Source of the DNA: Varanus komodoensis
Lineage: Eukaryota; Chordata; Lepidosauria; Squamata; Varanidae
Length of the DNA: 64,000 nucleotides
Assembly: GCF_004798865.1 (NCBI RefSeq)
Contig: NW_025335268.1
Coordinates: 53,747,922 to 53,811,921 of the forward strand
Reading direction: 5' to 3'
In this document: positions 1 through 13,200 of the stretch, piece by piece
Layout of the letters: every line of letters begins with the position of its first letter
Numbering within the stretch: the first letter of the stretch is position 1
Notes under the pieces: generated by a model
Told to the model about the DNA's origin: nothing
Seen by the model: only the letters and a program-made list of their open reading frames with translations
The model's database searches: none
Position numbers and translations under genes: made by a program

Positions 1-3000
1 TTTCCTCCCAGAGTTTCAAAGCCTGGTGTGATTTCTTGAAAGCTTCACTTTTATGTAGTACAATTAAAAATCTGCCTCTAAAACCATCTATATACACTAC
101 ACATTCACAGCATAGTGAATCCTTGCTGAGGAATAGGTTTGTCATGTATGAATGCACTCTTGTGTAGTGCAGTGTCAAGAATGATTTATGCGTAGAACAG
201 TGTCAGTTCTCTGTTCATGCATTCTCTCTTTCTCCTTTGTATACACAATAGGAGCAAATTAGAAGTATGTGATTGCAATCTGTGGAAAACAATAAGAAAA
301 TAATTTGTTATTTTCATCTTCCTTGTCTTTAAACAAAAAAAATTAAGTAAAATGGACTTATTTATGGAATTTGATTTAACTTTCTAGGAGCATCCCTTTG
401 CACATGTAATAAGGCATCCCTGATGGTGAAGCATCTCTACAATACTGAGCTTATTTTCAAATGTTGACATTGGTGACCACCTTAAAGTGTAAGATCTGAG
501 TTAGGTTATTCTTGGTTCTTCACCCATCTGATGCTAAAATAAAAACTGGCTTTCTTACAAAAATAACAGATGCATTTCAAAAGACTAAATGATGAAATAC
601 CACTGTTCCAATTTTACATTTTTATTCTAGCTGCATGCTTTGTGTAACTGTCAGTGTTACTGCAGTAATTGCATTGATCATCCAAAAACTAGTCTATACT
701 ATTAGAATCATTGAAATATACTGTAGAAGATGCTGTATCAACACAGAAAGCAAAGTGTTAATGTCCTAAAATACTATATGTACTAAAAAACCCCTATCAT
801 AACTTTACAGTTTTGTACTACTAAGTCCAAATTATAAGTACAATTATAGACAAGATGGAGGTCACAAACAACAAGCAAACAATCATAATCATACACCTAT
901 AATAAGTTGTAGCAGGCATAGGTATCATCATATTGAAAAAAGGATGAAGGGTGGATTACAGTCATCCAGTGATGGTAAGTATATGTAGATGGTTCAGTAT
1001 ATGTAGTCCTAAGTCCTAATGATCCACAATTTCAGAATTGTAGTTTGGTGAAGAAAAAAAATAGTTTGATGGTTTTATTTCTTCATATAATCTTCATATT
1101 TCACCAAAATAATTTCCCAAGAACTCTCTAGAGGAAAAACAAAACCAATTAGGTCTAAAGAGTCTTAGATATAAAATCATTAAGAGTGAAGTGTTGGGAT
1201 TAGCTCATAGGACAGAGCACACCTTCATTGGTTGTCCTAATTTGTGTACTAATTTACATACTAATGTTGAAGGAATTATATAGGATTCATAGTTGTTTAC
1301 TGATATAGTGCACATGTAATAGAGCCCATATCTTAATAGCTTCACATTCTGACAAAGTGGGATGCCTTACTGTTGTGCACTGTTAACCCATGTGCCAGTT
1401 CAGACAACACATCAACTATTCGAGGGCTAATCAAGCCATGATGGACTGTTATGTCAACAAAACCAGAGTTTCCAGTTGAAGACATCATTGTCTAGGTCCC
1501 TGGAAGCACCCTTAAGCTCTTTCCAGTTTAGTGAGGGTGGGCAGTTTGGATTAGAGGCAGCTAACACAGCTGGACTATGTTGTGGTCTCACTCCAAGGGG
1601 CGGGGGTGCCATCATAGAATTTTGATAAATTTTGATACATAGATTTAATATTTTGTTTCATAGCAAGCTTAAGTTGCAAAAAAGGACTTTCTTTTTGCAG
1701 TATTCAGAGCAACATGGTGAACATGTGTGGCTTGAGAATGTAGTTGTGATAACAAGACTGGTATAGGCTGTCATCTGTCTCTAGTGTTCACTTTTCTACA
1801 AGCATATACAAGTGATTAAACACTGAAGTAGTTTTTAATAATCCATTTACTATAGTCAGCTATAGGCAGTGGGGATGCCCCTCCCTATTGAAGTCATCCC
1901 ATAGCACTATATTTGTGGAATGGTTTATCTACCTACAAGAGCCAAGATGTCTCTTTCCTGCAGAATGGATTAGTCTTGTCACAGGGTGGGGGTTTTGGTT
2001 CACCACAATAAAATGAACCAGGGAAGTGTATGCAAAATCAGTGTAGAGAAGGAAATGATTTTTGCAAGAAAAATAAATTCTTTTGAGAATGAAATGTTAA
2101 TAAGCCTGAAAGGTGTATGAAACATACCTGTAAGGAAAAAAGGTTTGTACGTGTCAGGTGTTTACCTCTAATCCCTTTCAGGGACAATATTAGTGCTCTC
2201 AGGTTTGAATAGCATAGTATGAGATGAAAATATAACAAAATAGAATAGGCAGGAATTTGATCACTTACTGGTATTGGCTGAACAGTCAGTAAGAGTCAGT
2301 TGTGACTGTGTGAAATCTGTGTTTTCCCAGTTATTGTGCATTGTGTGCCAGGAAAATGTGATATACCCACCACAGAATACTACCTTGTGGAAAGATGGCT
2401 TGCTGTCCTGCTACAGGAGTATGAACTGCACACATACTTTATAAGAATTTCAAAAGGCCTAAGATGGTTGTTTTCAAACTGTGCCCCTGGGCTTCTAAGA
2501 AATTGAGGAATTTTCATAGGTTCTCAGGGAAGGTGGTGAGAAAATTTAGAAGGAATGCTTTTGTCTACCATGGCCAGTCTTCTCCAGTGCACAGCCTAGA
2601 TCACGCTTGAATATCTCAGTTTGTATGGGGTAATACCTGGGCTCAACAGGGTTAGGTGCTGCCCTGCACTAACAAGGAGTACATTCCATACCTTGCTAGG
2701 ATGCATAGTTGTTTGTTTTTAGCATCTGCTATTCAGAGCTAACCTACCTCTGATCATGAAGATTTTAGTGACCTGGGTTGTATGATGGAGTGGGCTAATT
2801 GGGGCTTATTTAAACCATGATGAGCTCATTTTGGCAAGACTGAATATGCAACCCATACTCAGGAGAAGTCATTGTGCAGACCTGGCCATCAAGGGTTATT
2901 TGAGGGTCAAACAATCTTCAGTGTGTAATAAAGAACCCCAGGTGGTGTTGTATATTCAGAATGTCACATGGTACACACCATGGCTCTTCATGGGTAAAAT

Positions 3001-3049
3001 ACCCTATGGTAAGCTGGGTTATTCCTGAAAACTGACCATTTAATTGTAA

Positions 3050-3360
3050 TAGCTAGATATGTCTGTCTTTGATAAATTTGTAATTCTTTAAAGGGGCCAC
3101 AACTACATCTGGTGGTGAATTCCATACGCTAAGAATAATGTTATTTGAAGAACTATGTTTCTTTTGAGTGCCCTGAACCTATTTCCAATCAATTTCATTG
3201 GATGCTAATAAATTATAGTATTAAGAGTGGGGTAAAAAAAGTCTCACTTTCTGTTCTGTTCATTACATTATACATCTTCCTAATGTCTCCAAAAAGCATT
3301 GAATGCTTTCAGTTCTGCCTTCCCTAAGTTGGTGCTCTCCAGGGTGTTATAATTAACTCC
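3050..3360 (-). mobile_element. CR1-like LINE fragment
   Basis: On the - strand it matches the 3' part of the squamate CR1 type recalled from other genomes (GTGGTGAATTCCATA..., CAATTTCATTGGATG, TCTCCAAAAAGC). The same subfamily occurs in the opposite orientation at 22270-22770. A CATAGAACCATAG piece at 3588 may be a second CR1 end. Confidence 0.7.
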
Positions 3361-3779
3361 CTTCATTTCCAGCCAATATCATCATTAGGCAGTTTATTTT
3401 TAATTCCTTTCTGAATAATTCCTGATAGCAAACTTAAGTTCTTACTGTCATTACTCATTGAATTTACATTATCAGAACCCTAAGATAGTTCTTGGATAGT
3501 CATGGCTAGTTCAGATCCTTTTAATGTGGAGTTAGGCTTAATTTCTCTAATGTATATCTGTAAACAGTTGGGGTAGAGAATTTGAAAATCATAGAACCAT
3601 AGAGTAATAATTTTTAGTTGACATTTATGAAGGTTAAATAAGATGGTTTCCCCCCTAATTATACTTTGATGGGACCCTGATGGGAGTAATTGATATGTAA
3701 GAGTAAATAAATTGATTGAGAATTAAGAGAGAGTGTGTGAGATAATCTTCTCCATTGTCTATAGTGATTTTGCACCATT

Positions 3780-4560
3780 TCATTCATTCATTCATTCCAT
3801 TTTATTTTCATACTGACCAGTAGCTGGAGCCTTTGGGCCATTCATCATAATTTTCAACAAGAAAACACAGCATGATAAAATGCACTATATCGTTTAAAAT
3901 GTCAGTATAAAATAAAATAATAACCAAATGAAAACTAAAAGTAGTGCAAAGATTTCAAATAAACTAACAGATTTAAAATGACAGAAACTGAAAGACCAAA
4001 ATGCCTGGGAAAATGAGTTCATCACTTGATGCCAAAAAGATTAAGTGACAGATGAGCCTCACTTATTAGTGCTACTTGTGCTGCAGTGATAAGCTGAGAC
4101 ATTTTCACATTGGCATAGTGCTAAAATTCTGTTGAAAAACATGATATAATATAATACAATATAATACAATATAATATAATATTTTATTATATTCCTCCCC
4201 TGCTGATCAGCCCAAAGGCTCCGTGGGTGGTTTACATCAAAATTGCAATAACTAATATAAAACACAGTGGGTGCCAGGTGCCCCTCTTTGGGGAACTGAT
4301 TTTACAAATGGGGTGCCACAACTGAGAAGGCTCTTCCCACAGTAGCCACCTTCCTTGCTTTCTGTGGAGGAGTCTCTCAGGAGGACCTCCAGTGATGATC
4401 TCAGGGTTCAAGTAGGCTCATTTATTTATTATGTATACGGAAGGAGATGTTTCTTCAGATAACCTTCTCCCAAATGTTCAGGGCTTTAAATATTAATGTT
4501 AGCACTTTGAATCTGTATGACAGTACTGATGATAATATGGCAGTCATACCAAACCTTTTG
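3780..4560. repeat. LINE-tail-type interspersed repeat with TTCA microsatellite
   Basis: It starts with an ATTC tetranucleotide tract (3781-3797). It continues with sequence typical of a squamate repeat ('AATGCCTGGGAAAATGAGTT', 'CACAACTGAGAAGGCTCTTC', 'GATGATCTCAGGGTTCAAGT'). Shorter relatives occur at 9335-9480, 38560-38675 and 53603-53720. The exact family was not determined. Confidence 0.55.
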
Positions 4561-7049
4561 TGTCAAGTTGTGTCAGACAACCATTTCCATTAACCTCAGT
4601 CACCATGGCCAGTGCCATCCAAAGCAGTTTATCCAAGTATATAGTTAAAAAACCTAACTAAGACTTATTTGCACCTGGAAAATATGGGAGCATTCTGTGA
4701 ATAAAATCAATGATTTTCCAAAAAAAAAAAATTGCATTTTTAAAATTTAAATTGGATTTCTTTGATTTGTTGGATTTTTAAATTTTAATTTTTTTTAGTT
4801 TAAATTGATTTTTTTAATAAAATGCTTGAGGAAAAATCTATCTAAAATAGTTTTTTATTTAAGATACATTATAATCCAAAGGTTATTCATCATGAAATAA
4901 GAATTAGTTTTTAATTATGGAGCATGAGGCTGTATACTCATACATTGTTTAATTTTTTTTGGTAAATGTACTCTATTAAACTATTCACAATATCATGCTT
5001 CAGAGGTTTCTGTAAGATTATTGGGCAATTTTTCTGTCTAGAAGGTATTATCACAGATGCTTGGTTTTACAGTTCTCAGAATTGTGAATTTATGTCTGCA
5101 GACATCACATGCCTCTTCTTCACAGCAAAAGTATTATAAACATACAGAGTTGAGAAAAAAACCTTTATCTCATTGTTCCTTTGTAAATCTATGTACACAG
5201 AATCAACCCCTTACCTTTTAAGTGCCAAGTTTCAAAAAATTAAATGAGTAGAAGAAGATTGTGGAGAGTGGAATATATCTGCACAAGAGGAGGAAGGGGC
5301 AAGCAGTAAAAGGAAAGTGAAACGTTTTGAGCAGAATACTTCCCAGGTCTTTGGATTTTCTCTGAATAGCCTCAGGTTTATCATATTCTTTCTCTCAAGG
5401 AGAAAACCTATAATGGTTGCAGACTTTAAAAGAGACCCAGTCTAGGAATATTTTAATGAAGTTCTTCTACCTATGGGAAACACAGGCATGCCTCAGAATT
5501 ATGTAGAAAACTATGATTTAAATCTAGTCTTACTAGTGATTTAAATCAAATCCATCTTATTCTGCTGCAAAACTTGTTTGAAGTCTAGGGATTTTTAAGT
5601 TGACTTCAGAGCAGGTATTCAGCAGTATGCCAATGCTAATACACAATAAAGCTTACAATGAATTTCAACTATATTTTCTACAGGAGCCAGCTAATGGCCA
5701 AATCTAATCTCTGATTTCCATTCAGTGACTGAATACTTTTAAAAACACTAAGAGCAGTCTCTCTGGCAATCCATATGGTTGCCTTGGAAACCTTTGTGTT
5801 ATAATGCATGCCAATATTTTAAATAAAATACAATTTTAAAATAAATAATTGTCTTCCATCTATGATTTCTTTAATGAGGAATATAAGAGCTGGGAACCTT
5901 TTTCATATTTAGCTGAGAGAAAATCAATTGGAAGTAACAAGTAAATTGCATAGCATTTTTGACTTCCTGTTAGTTAATCATATATTCAGACTATGTGTTT
6001 GTCTAAGATAGCAATTATAACAGCAATTCTTGCTCAGGCATTCTTCTTTATAGTTGTAGGAGTGTCTTCTCTAAACACTTACAGCTGCAGAAGAGTAGTC
6101 AACATAAAAGAAAATAGTGGTCATAAATTATAACTCATGGCCATTGTTTGGACTGTGGTAGGCCTTTTGTCTCTCTTTTAGTGATAAATTATAAATGTTT
6201 TGTGCTCCAGTTTAACATTCCACAGTGTAATTGAAGGTAAGTGTTTCCATCTACCTCAGTAACACAAACATTGATAACAAGTTACAGTAGAGGACAATAC
6301 ATACTTCCAGTCTTTCCAAAAGTGTAGTAAGGAGTAGGGCAAATCTCCACAGTTCTGTAGTCTGAAACAGAATAAGCAAACAAGGTAGTATCTATGAATT
6401 GTCATACAAAGAGCAAAATCATAACATCTCCAGAAACATATTTTAAAAGTAACCAATCAAAATAAGATGGAATAAAAGATTTAAGGCTGTAAGCCTTATA
6501 CTAAGATCCAACTGAATATTGAGGCTTTGTAAATATATACATACAGCAGGCTATACCAAGGACTCTGCTATCAAGCAATTTACATTTTACACAGAAGAAT
6601 CCTAAACTGAATTCCCAGAAAGAGGTTTGTCATTAATGAAGTTTATTACCTTGGTTGGAGGTTATGATAAAACTGTAACTGTTCATAACTTCAGAATACT
6701 GTCCTGACTGTTATGATTTGCTAAACTTGTTTGGAACATAAGCAAACATTCTTTTCTCTTCCAGTATGCAATATACTGCTTTTGCAGATGTTTCTGAATG
6801 GTTCTTGAGAACATGATTTATAATAAGCATAGGAGGTCAATTTCTTTCATATCTATAGCATCCTTATGCACATAATTGAAATAAATTAAGATGAAGTAAA
6901 TATCCTTTCATAACTTAAGTCTTCAGTCTAAGGGTTGCATAATGGATATTGGTAATTTTAGATATATTTGAACAGCATGAAATAGTGTAATAAAGGTCAA
7001 TTTTTCCTATTTCATCATGTAGGTTATTGAACAATGTTATATCTTCCAG

Positions 7050-7214
7050 GCGCAGCTAGTGGATCTTAAATCAGAACTGACAGAAACGCGAGCTGAAAAA
7101 GCAGTGTTAGAAAAAGAGGTACATGATCAGCTACTGCAACTCCATGCTATTCAGCTTCAGCTCCATGCCAAAACTGGTCAGAATGTTGATTCAGGGGCAA
7201 TAAAGGCAAAATTG
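7050..7214 (+). CDS. GOPC: GOPC exon 2, first part of coiled coil
   Basis: It starts after TTCCAG and ends before GTAAGT, with 55 whole codons from AQLVDLKSE to GAIKAKL. The charged heptad-like sequence is coiled coil, used for dimerisation and Golgi targeting in this family. The preceding phase is 0. Numbering assumes one upstream coding exon. Confidence 0.97.
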
Positions 7215-10200
7215 GTAAGTATACTTGTTAAAAAGAAAATTTGCATTTTTACTGTAGAATTTATAATCTGATGTGTTCATAGAAAGTGTCTTCCACCTTT
7301 CCATTCTAGCATTTAGGACATGCAGTATCACACACACCCCTCATATGGTTTGTCTGCTTTATTTATTATGAAACTGTTAAAGCAACTATGTAGAGATGAA
7401 AGATGCATGGAATTTCACAACTTACATTCAGTATGCATAATATCTTATATGTGTTTCTCTGTGTAATTTTTTTTAACTTTTGCTAACTGCCCAGAGAACT
7501 TTCATTATTGGGTAGTAAAAATATAAATAAATGGGGAACTTTAACAGTAACTTTGATTTCAAGGAAGTTACTACTGATATATCAAAAGCAACAATGTTTT
7601 ACAGTATCCGTATATCCTTTGTTGTATAATAGTATAGGAAAGACATAGAAATTTATTAGGGATGCTTGAAAAATCTCTAAGGTCTTGGAGAAGAAATTAA
7701 GGGGACAGGAAAAAGAGAGGAATGTTTTCGAAGTCTGGATTATTTTTACTGCTCAGGTTAAAATGTGAGCAGCAGAGGAATTCCTGTTCCAGCCCTCCAA
7801 ACCCCATCTCCTTTGTCATCCCTTTACTTGGCAGCAGTCCTGAAGCAAAGCAATGGAAGCTTTTTCACCTGTTCACCAGTCTGTTCTGTATGATGTGGCT
7901 GATAGCATGATGAAACATCAAAGGGAGAGATTCTCTTGCCTCTTCTGTGCTGGGGGAACTGTGTTTGGGGACTGGAGAAGCATGAAAACTGGGGCAGTAT
8001 TTTCCAAGCCCTCAAAACTGGCCTGGAAATATTTGCTTGGGTTTTCCATAGTCTTTTTTGGAAAAAAAAAGGGGGGGGGACAACTCAAAATTCCAAGCCT
8101 GTTCAAAAAGCGTCTCAAAGGCTTTCCCCATCTCTGGTTTTTATGAATATTTTTGTGCTTTTACTTACCTGCAATCTAAATAACAAAATAAGAAACAGTA
8201 AGTCTAGAAAGAGACTAAAGTTTCAATCCTGTCCCCGCTTGTATGGGAAAGTTGCACTGAACTCATTGGCACATACTTCTAAGTAGACATATATAGGGTT
8301 TCACTGTATGTCTAGTAAGTGGATCTCATTTCTTAGCAAACATGAAGACTGAAAATATGATTTTTACATTTCTTATTTGAATTGTTTAGATAAAATTTTA
8401 TTGCAGGGATATAAGTACTGAACAGCTGGATAATAGCTTTCTAGGTGTTGGTTCAGTAATAGTTACCACTTCATCTATCTAGCGAAGTTAGTATATTAGC
8501 TAAATTCCAAGGTATCAGCTGTTTCTCACACAGCCAGATGTGGCAGATTACTGTACCTTCACCTAATGCACGGCCTGTTAAAATATTTGTGTCAGTATTT
8601 CTAATCATGAAACTTTTTTTCTCCTGTCCTAAGTCTGCCCCTTCTGTGGAAGACATGGTAAGTTCACTGGCTCCCTTTACCTGTGTATAAATTCAAAACA
8701 GCATAGTAGATCTATATAAAGTTGCACAGTTTGGCCTGAGTGTTCTATGCCAGTGAATTTTAGCTAGATTATTTCCTTTCCTTAGTTTTTTTAGCCAAGT
8801 ATTTGTGCCTGTTCAGTGTTTCTATTGGATTTAATGCTTTTTTTCCAGCTGACATGCATGACTTTATTGCTTCTGTTAATTGCTATGACTAACTTGTGAA
8901 TGTAGAAGTGACAGAATTGGATCTAAATGTTACAGGATAGTAAAAATCAACTATGGTCACTATCAAGAAATACAGGCAACTAACTCCAAAATGCACTCAA
9001 GCTTTGAAAATATATAGTTATGATATAGCAGTTAGCTGTTCAAAATCTAGGCAGTTGTGCAAGCTGAAGTAGTATCCTAAAATAGCTTTCTTATTTTTGT
9101 TCAGCATCACAGCATTGTAAGTTTTCTTATACATTGTGTGAAGAATGTTTAAAACTTCTTTGTGTACTGTTATTTGATAGTACAATAGGTAGCGTTTCTT
9201 CCTAGCAGACCCTTAGTAGTGTATGTCTAAAGCCAGTTGCTCAATGTTATATATTAGTTCTGGATGCCTTGATTGACCTGCAGAAATTCCAAGCCAAAAT
9301 AGTTCATGCAAGAACTTAAATCCTATAATTTCTTATTTTCAGATTATTTATTCCAATAATGTATTAGCTACCTTTTAGGGTAAATCATCCCAAGGCAGTG
9401 CACAGAAGTTAAAAATCACAAAACAACAATCAAAAAAAGAATATTTAAAGTTAAAACCAAAAATATAGGTGCTTACAAATATTACTTGAATATAAACAAT
9501 CAGATTTGGTTAAAATCTATGGAGTCTTTCCTTTTACATATGAAATGCTTGATTGTGTGTAGTTAAGATCTGCTACCATGTATCTGTTTGAAAAGGAAAA
9601 AATCCATTGCTGCTTCTTGTGAGCCAAAGTCTAGATGATCTCTATTTTTTGTCTTCCATTAATATCTTATAAAAGCACTCTCATGCTTTGTCTCCTTGTG
9701 TTGTTACCTTTTAATTCTAAATTCTTAAGTCTTTCTTTGACATTTCTTTCCTCTGGCAAATGAGTTAAGAAAGATGTTTACAATTCTGGATTAAGTACAC
9801 TGGATATTTTTCTGTGTGAAAAAAGTGAAGGAAAAACAAACTGTATTTTAATGCTTATTATAGCTATAAAAATATATAACTGTTTTTCTGTTCACTTTTT
9901 TTAACCATCTGATTGCTTATCTAGTATTATTTAGTGTACTTTCAATAATTAATATGATGTTGTATTATACTCAATCAAATGCTGTCTTACCAGAATAATT
10001 TCACAGGATTATAACTTGCAAGTAGCTATCTCCTTCTGAACAAGAAGCTTTCCAGGCTTGCAACATAAATTGCAATACAGAAAGAGATGTAGGTACTTGT
10101 ACATCTTGTACAAAAAACATTTTTGTGTGGTTTTTTTTTTTTTGTTTATGTGCGCATTTGCAGGACTGTTTTGTAAATGCATATCTTCCCAAGCTAAGTA

Positions 10201-13200
10201 TTTCTGATGCAGAAAAGTTAGCATGAAATAAGACTACAGTTATGTTTTATGACTTTTTCTGTGAGAGTAAGGAATCAGTGATATGTTTGCAGTTTTCATG
10301 TCTGCTTTCTAGGCTTGTGACTAAGCTAACAAGACTTTTAATTTGCTAGGAGAGAGAACTTGAAGCCAACAAAAAAGAAAAAGTGAAAGAAGCTCAACTT
10401 GAAGCTGAAGTGAAGTTGCTTAGGAAGGAGAATGAGGCGCTTCGTCGACACATAGCTGTACTCCAGGCAGAAGTGTATGGAGCAAGACTTGCAGCCAAAT
10501 ATTTAGATAAAGAGCTAGCAGGAAGGTGTGTAAAATGAAATTAAAATCAGTCACTTTTAATGGAATTTTGAATCAGAATAGATGTATACGGCTTAAAACA
10601 TGCCTTACCTTGCTTTACAGTGTAGAATATATATTGAAATTGCTCTAAAAACCACCACTGGTGGGAGAAGATGACCATAATGTACAAGGGTGTCTCTAAG
10701 GGGATGGGACCTTTACATAAGGGAAAGCTGTGGAAGAATATTGTATGATTTTCTTGCTACTACTAGTGTAATGACTTCAGCTGCAGTTGCACTTTAAAGG
10801 CCTTTGAGAATACAGGACCAAGAAAGCAAAAGAGTTGTGCAGCTTTCAAGTTCATATGTATTATGTTCTTTTATTATTTTGCAGGGTTCAGCAAATTCAA
10901 TTGCTAGGCAGAGATATGAAAGGACCTGCACACGATAAACTCTGGAACCAGCTAGAAGCTGAAATCCATCTGCACCGACACAAAACTGTGATAAGAGCAT
11001 GTCGGGGTCGCAATGACCTAAAGCGACCCATGCAAGCACCCCCAGGACATGTGAGCACTTGTCAACAAACAGTTTGTACCTTAGAAAGCTATACTGAATG
11101 TAGTCATACATCCCTTTCAATTCAGGGATATTCTTCTTTGGTTTGGAGTAGTTTAGCCAAAATCATTCCTTCTAAGTTAAATTGCAGTATTTTTATTACA
11201 ATGAGTATAAAGTCTGCATACTTCTTTTTGTTCCCAGGCCAATACAACACTCATGCTTTAAGCTGCTGAAAAGTTGATGTACATATTTAGAACCTGAGGA
11301 ATAATTGATAGTCTCTGTTGGAGTATAGAATAGATGAATCCTTAAATTAAGTGACTTAAATAAAAGGTATTCAACGATGAAAGCTGCCAAGCTTATACAT
11401 TATCTGTCAGCTTCCCTGAACATTCAGAGTAATTGCCGTCTCTTCAAAATAGGTTACTTCCTGTAACAGTCTCATTTTATAGATGTCAAAATATTAATTA
11501 GGCATCTTACTTTAAACTTTTTGAGTGCAACATATTCTGAAAATGGCATTATACATTTATCACCTATCATCACCATCATCATCATCTCTTCTATACCTTC
11601 CAATAGATTAAGCTGGTTCTCTCTTCCATTTTATGCTCACAATAACCTTGTGGAGTAGGCTAAGCAGAGATATAGTGTCCAAACTAAAGTTACCAGTGAA
11701 CTTTATGGCTGAGCAGAGATGGGGAGTCCATCCAGTCTAGTGGTCTTGTCTTCTTCACAATATACAAAACCTTTCTAGGATCCTGAATCTGAAAGTTCCT
11801 GTGCTATGGTGCTGGAGTATAGGATTCCTCTTAGAACTCCTAGTGCCAATACAAAGGCACCTTACATTTGTTAAATTTATCTGTAACCTACCTATTTCTG
11901 AAATCAAGCTCCCAAAGTTACTTACAAAATTTCCTATTGGTATGCCATTGCAGGGGTTCTCTTGTAAGGGGAGATGATGGTGGGACCACTGCCAGCCTCT
12001 CATACTCCATCTGAAAAGTAGCTAGAATTGCTTGTCTCAGAACAGCCTTGTGGCTACTGTAGCAAGCTTTTTTCTTTGTTTTTAGTGCAACAGACCTGTT
12101 TAGTACTGCTTATCTTGAAGCCCTTGCAGCTGCAGTACAAACCTTTACTGCAACAACTAGAGCCTTGGGTAGAAATGATGTGCACATGTATTTATTAAGA
12201 ATAAGTAATGTCCATGGTGATTTCTTATGGTGGACAGACCTTGCCCAGTTCTTTATTTTGAGATAAAGTATTTCGCTTGGATTCATGGTTATTAGTGATA
12301 AGGTGCTTTCTAAAACTCTTAATAAAAAATCTTGGGTGTGGGCAGATCCAGATAAAATCATGTCAGAAAAGAGTTCCAGCAGTGCTATAGTAACTCTTAT
12401 TCGCTGTCCTGTGACTCTTTTGAAAATGTTAAGAAATGTTTTCAAAATCATGTATAATTTTTTAAAAACTAGAATCCAGATTCCTTGAAGAAAAGTCAAG
12501 GTGTTGGTCCAATCAGAAAAGTGCTTTTGGTGAAAGAAGATCATGAAGGATTGGGCATTTCAATAACGGTAATATTTGAATTTATTTTTCTGTTCCCAGG
12601 ATTAATTGACCAAGTTCACACGATCAAAGTAAACCACTGTTTTTCAAAATTCCAATGGCTTATTTAAATTGCAGCACATTTCCTTCATTACTGCCCAGGC
12701 ACAGCTTGTTGTCTGAACCCAGGCAGCATGGTATATTGGAGAGGGAAACAAACCTCTAATAATCCTTGGGATGTTCTAGGGTTACCGGAGGGTTATTTCC
12801 CCCCTCCAACAAACCATGCCATCTAAGTTCGGTTGACCTGACAAGCTGTGCCTGGTGGTGAGTACTGAACATTTGGCCAATATGCACAGTGATTTAAATA
12901 GACCACTGTGGCATAAATAAATACTCTACCATGGCTTATTTTCATCATATGAACTGACCAACTTCTGACATCATTATTATTGTTGTTGTTGTTGTTGGCC
13001 AACTTCAGACATAATGAACAAGCCACGGTGGAAACCTTGTGTGGTATGGCTTTCTGTTATGTCTGAACCCAGGAACCATGGTGAACTTGGTAAGGATGGT
13101 TTTTGTTGACTGTGCAGAGAAACAAAGGCTTATTGTATGGTTTCTACACTTCACTGTTGTTTGTTTTATGTGGTCCCCTGCATTCCGGACCTTCACCGCT

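Larger units (their letters stand above)
1..7049 (+). other. 3' part of GOPC intron 1
   Basis: AT-rich non-coding DNA. It holds a CR1 LINE fragment (3050-3360, - strand), a LINE-tail-type repeat (3780-4560), an AT-rich patch around 4720-4860 and a TATAA-rich tract (4141-4190). No exon of GOPC was recognised here; exon 1 should lie further left. I see nothing firm in 1-2800 and 4900-7049. Confidence 0.75.

Noticed and set aside
10835-11269. 144-codon frame as an alternative GOPC ending
   Set aside because: It is exon 5 read into its intron past a good GTGAGC donor; only intron retention would use it.
12110-12544. 144-codon open frame antisense to GOPC exon 6
   Set aside because: It is a shadow of the coding exon and its intron on the other strand without homology.
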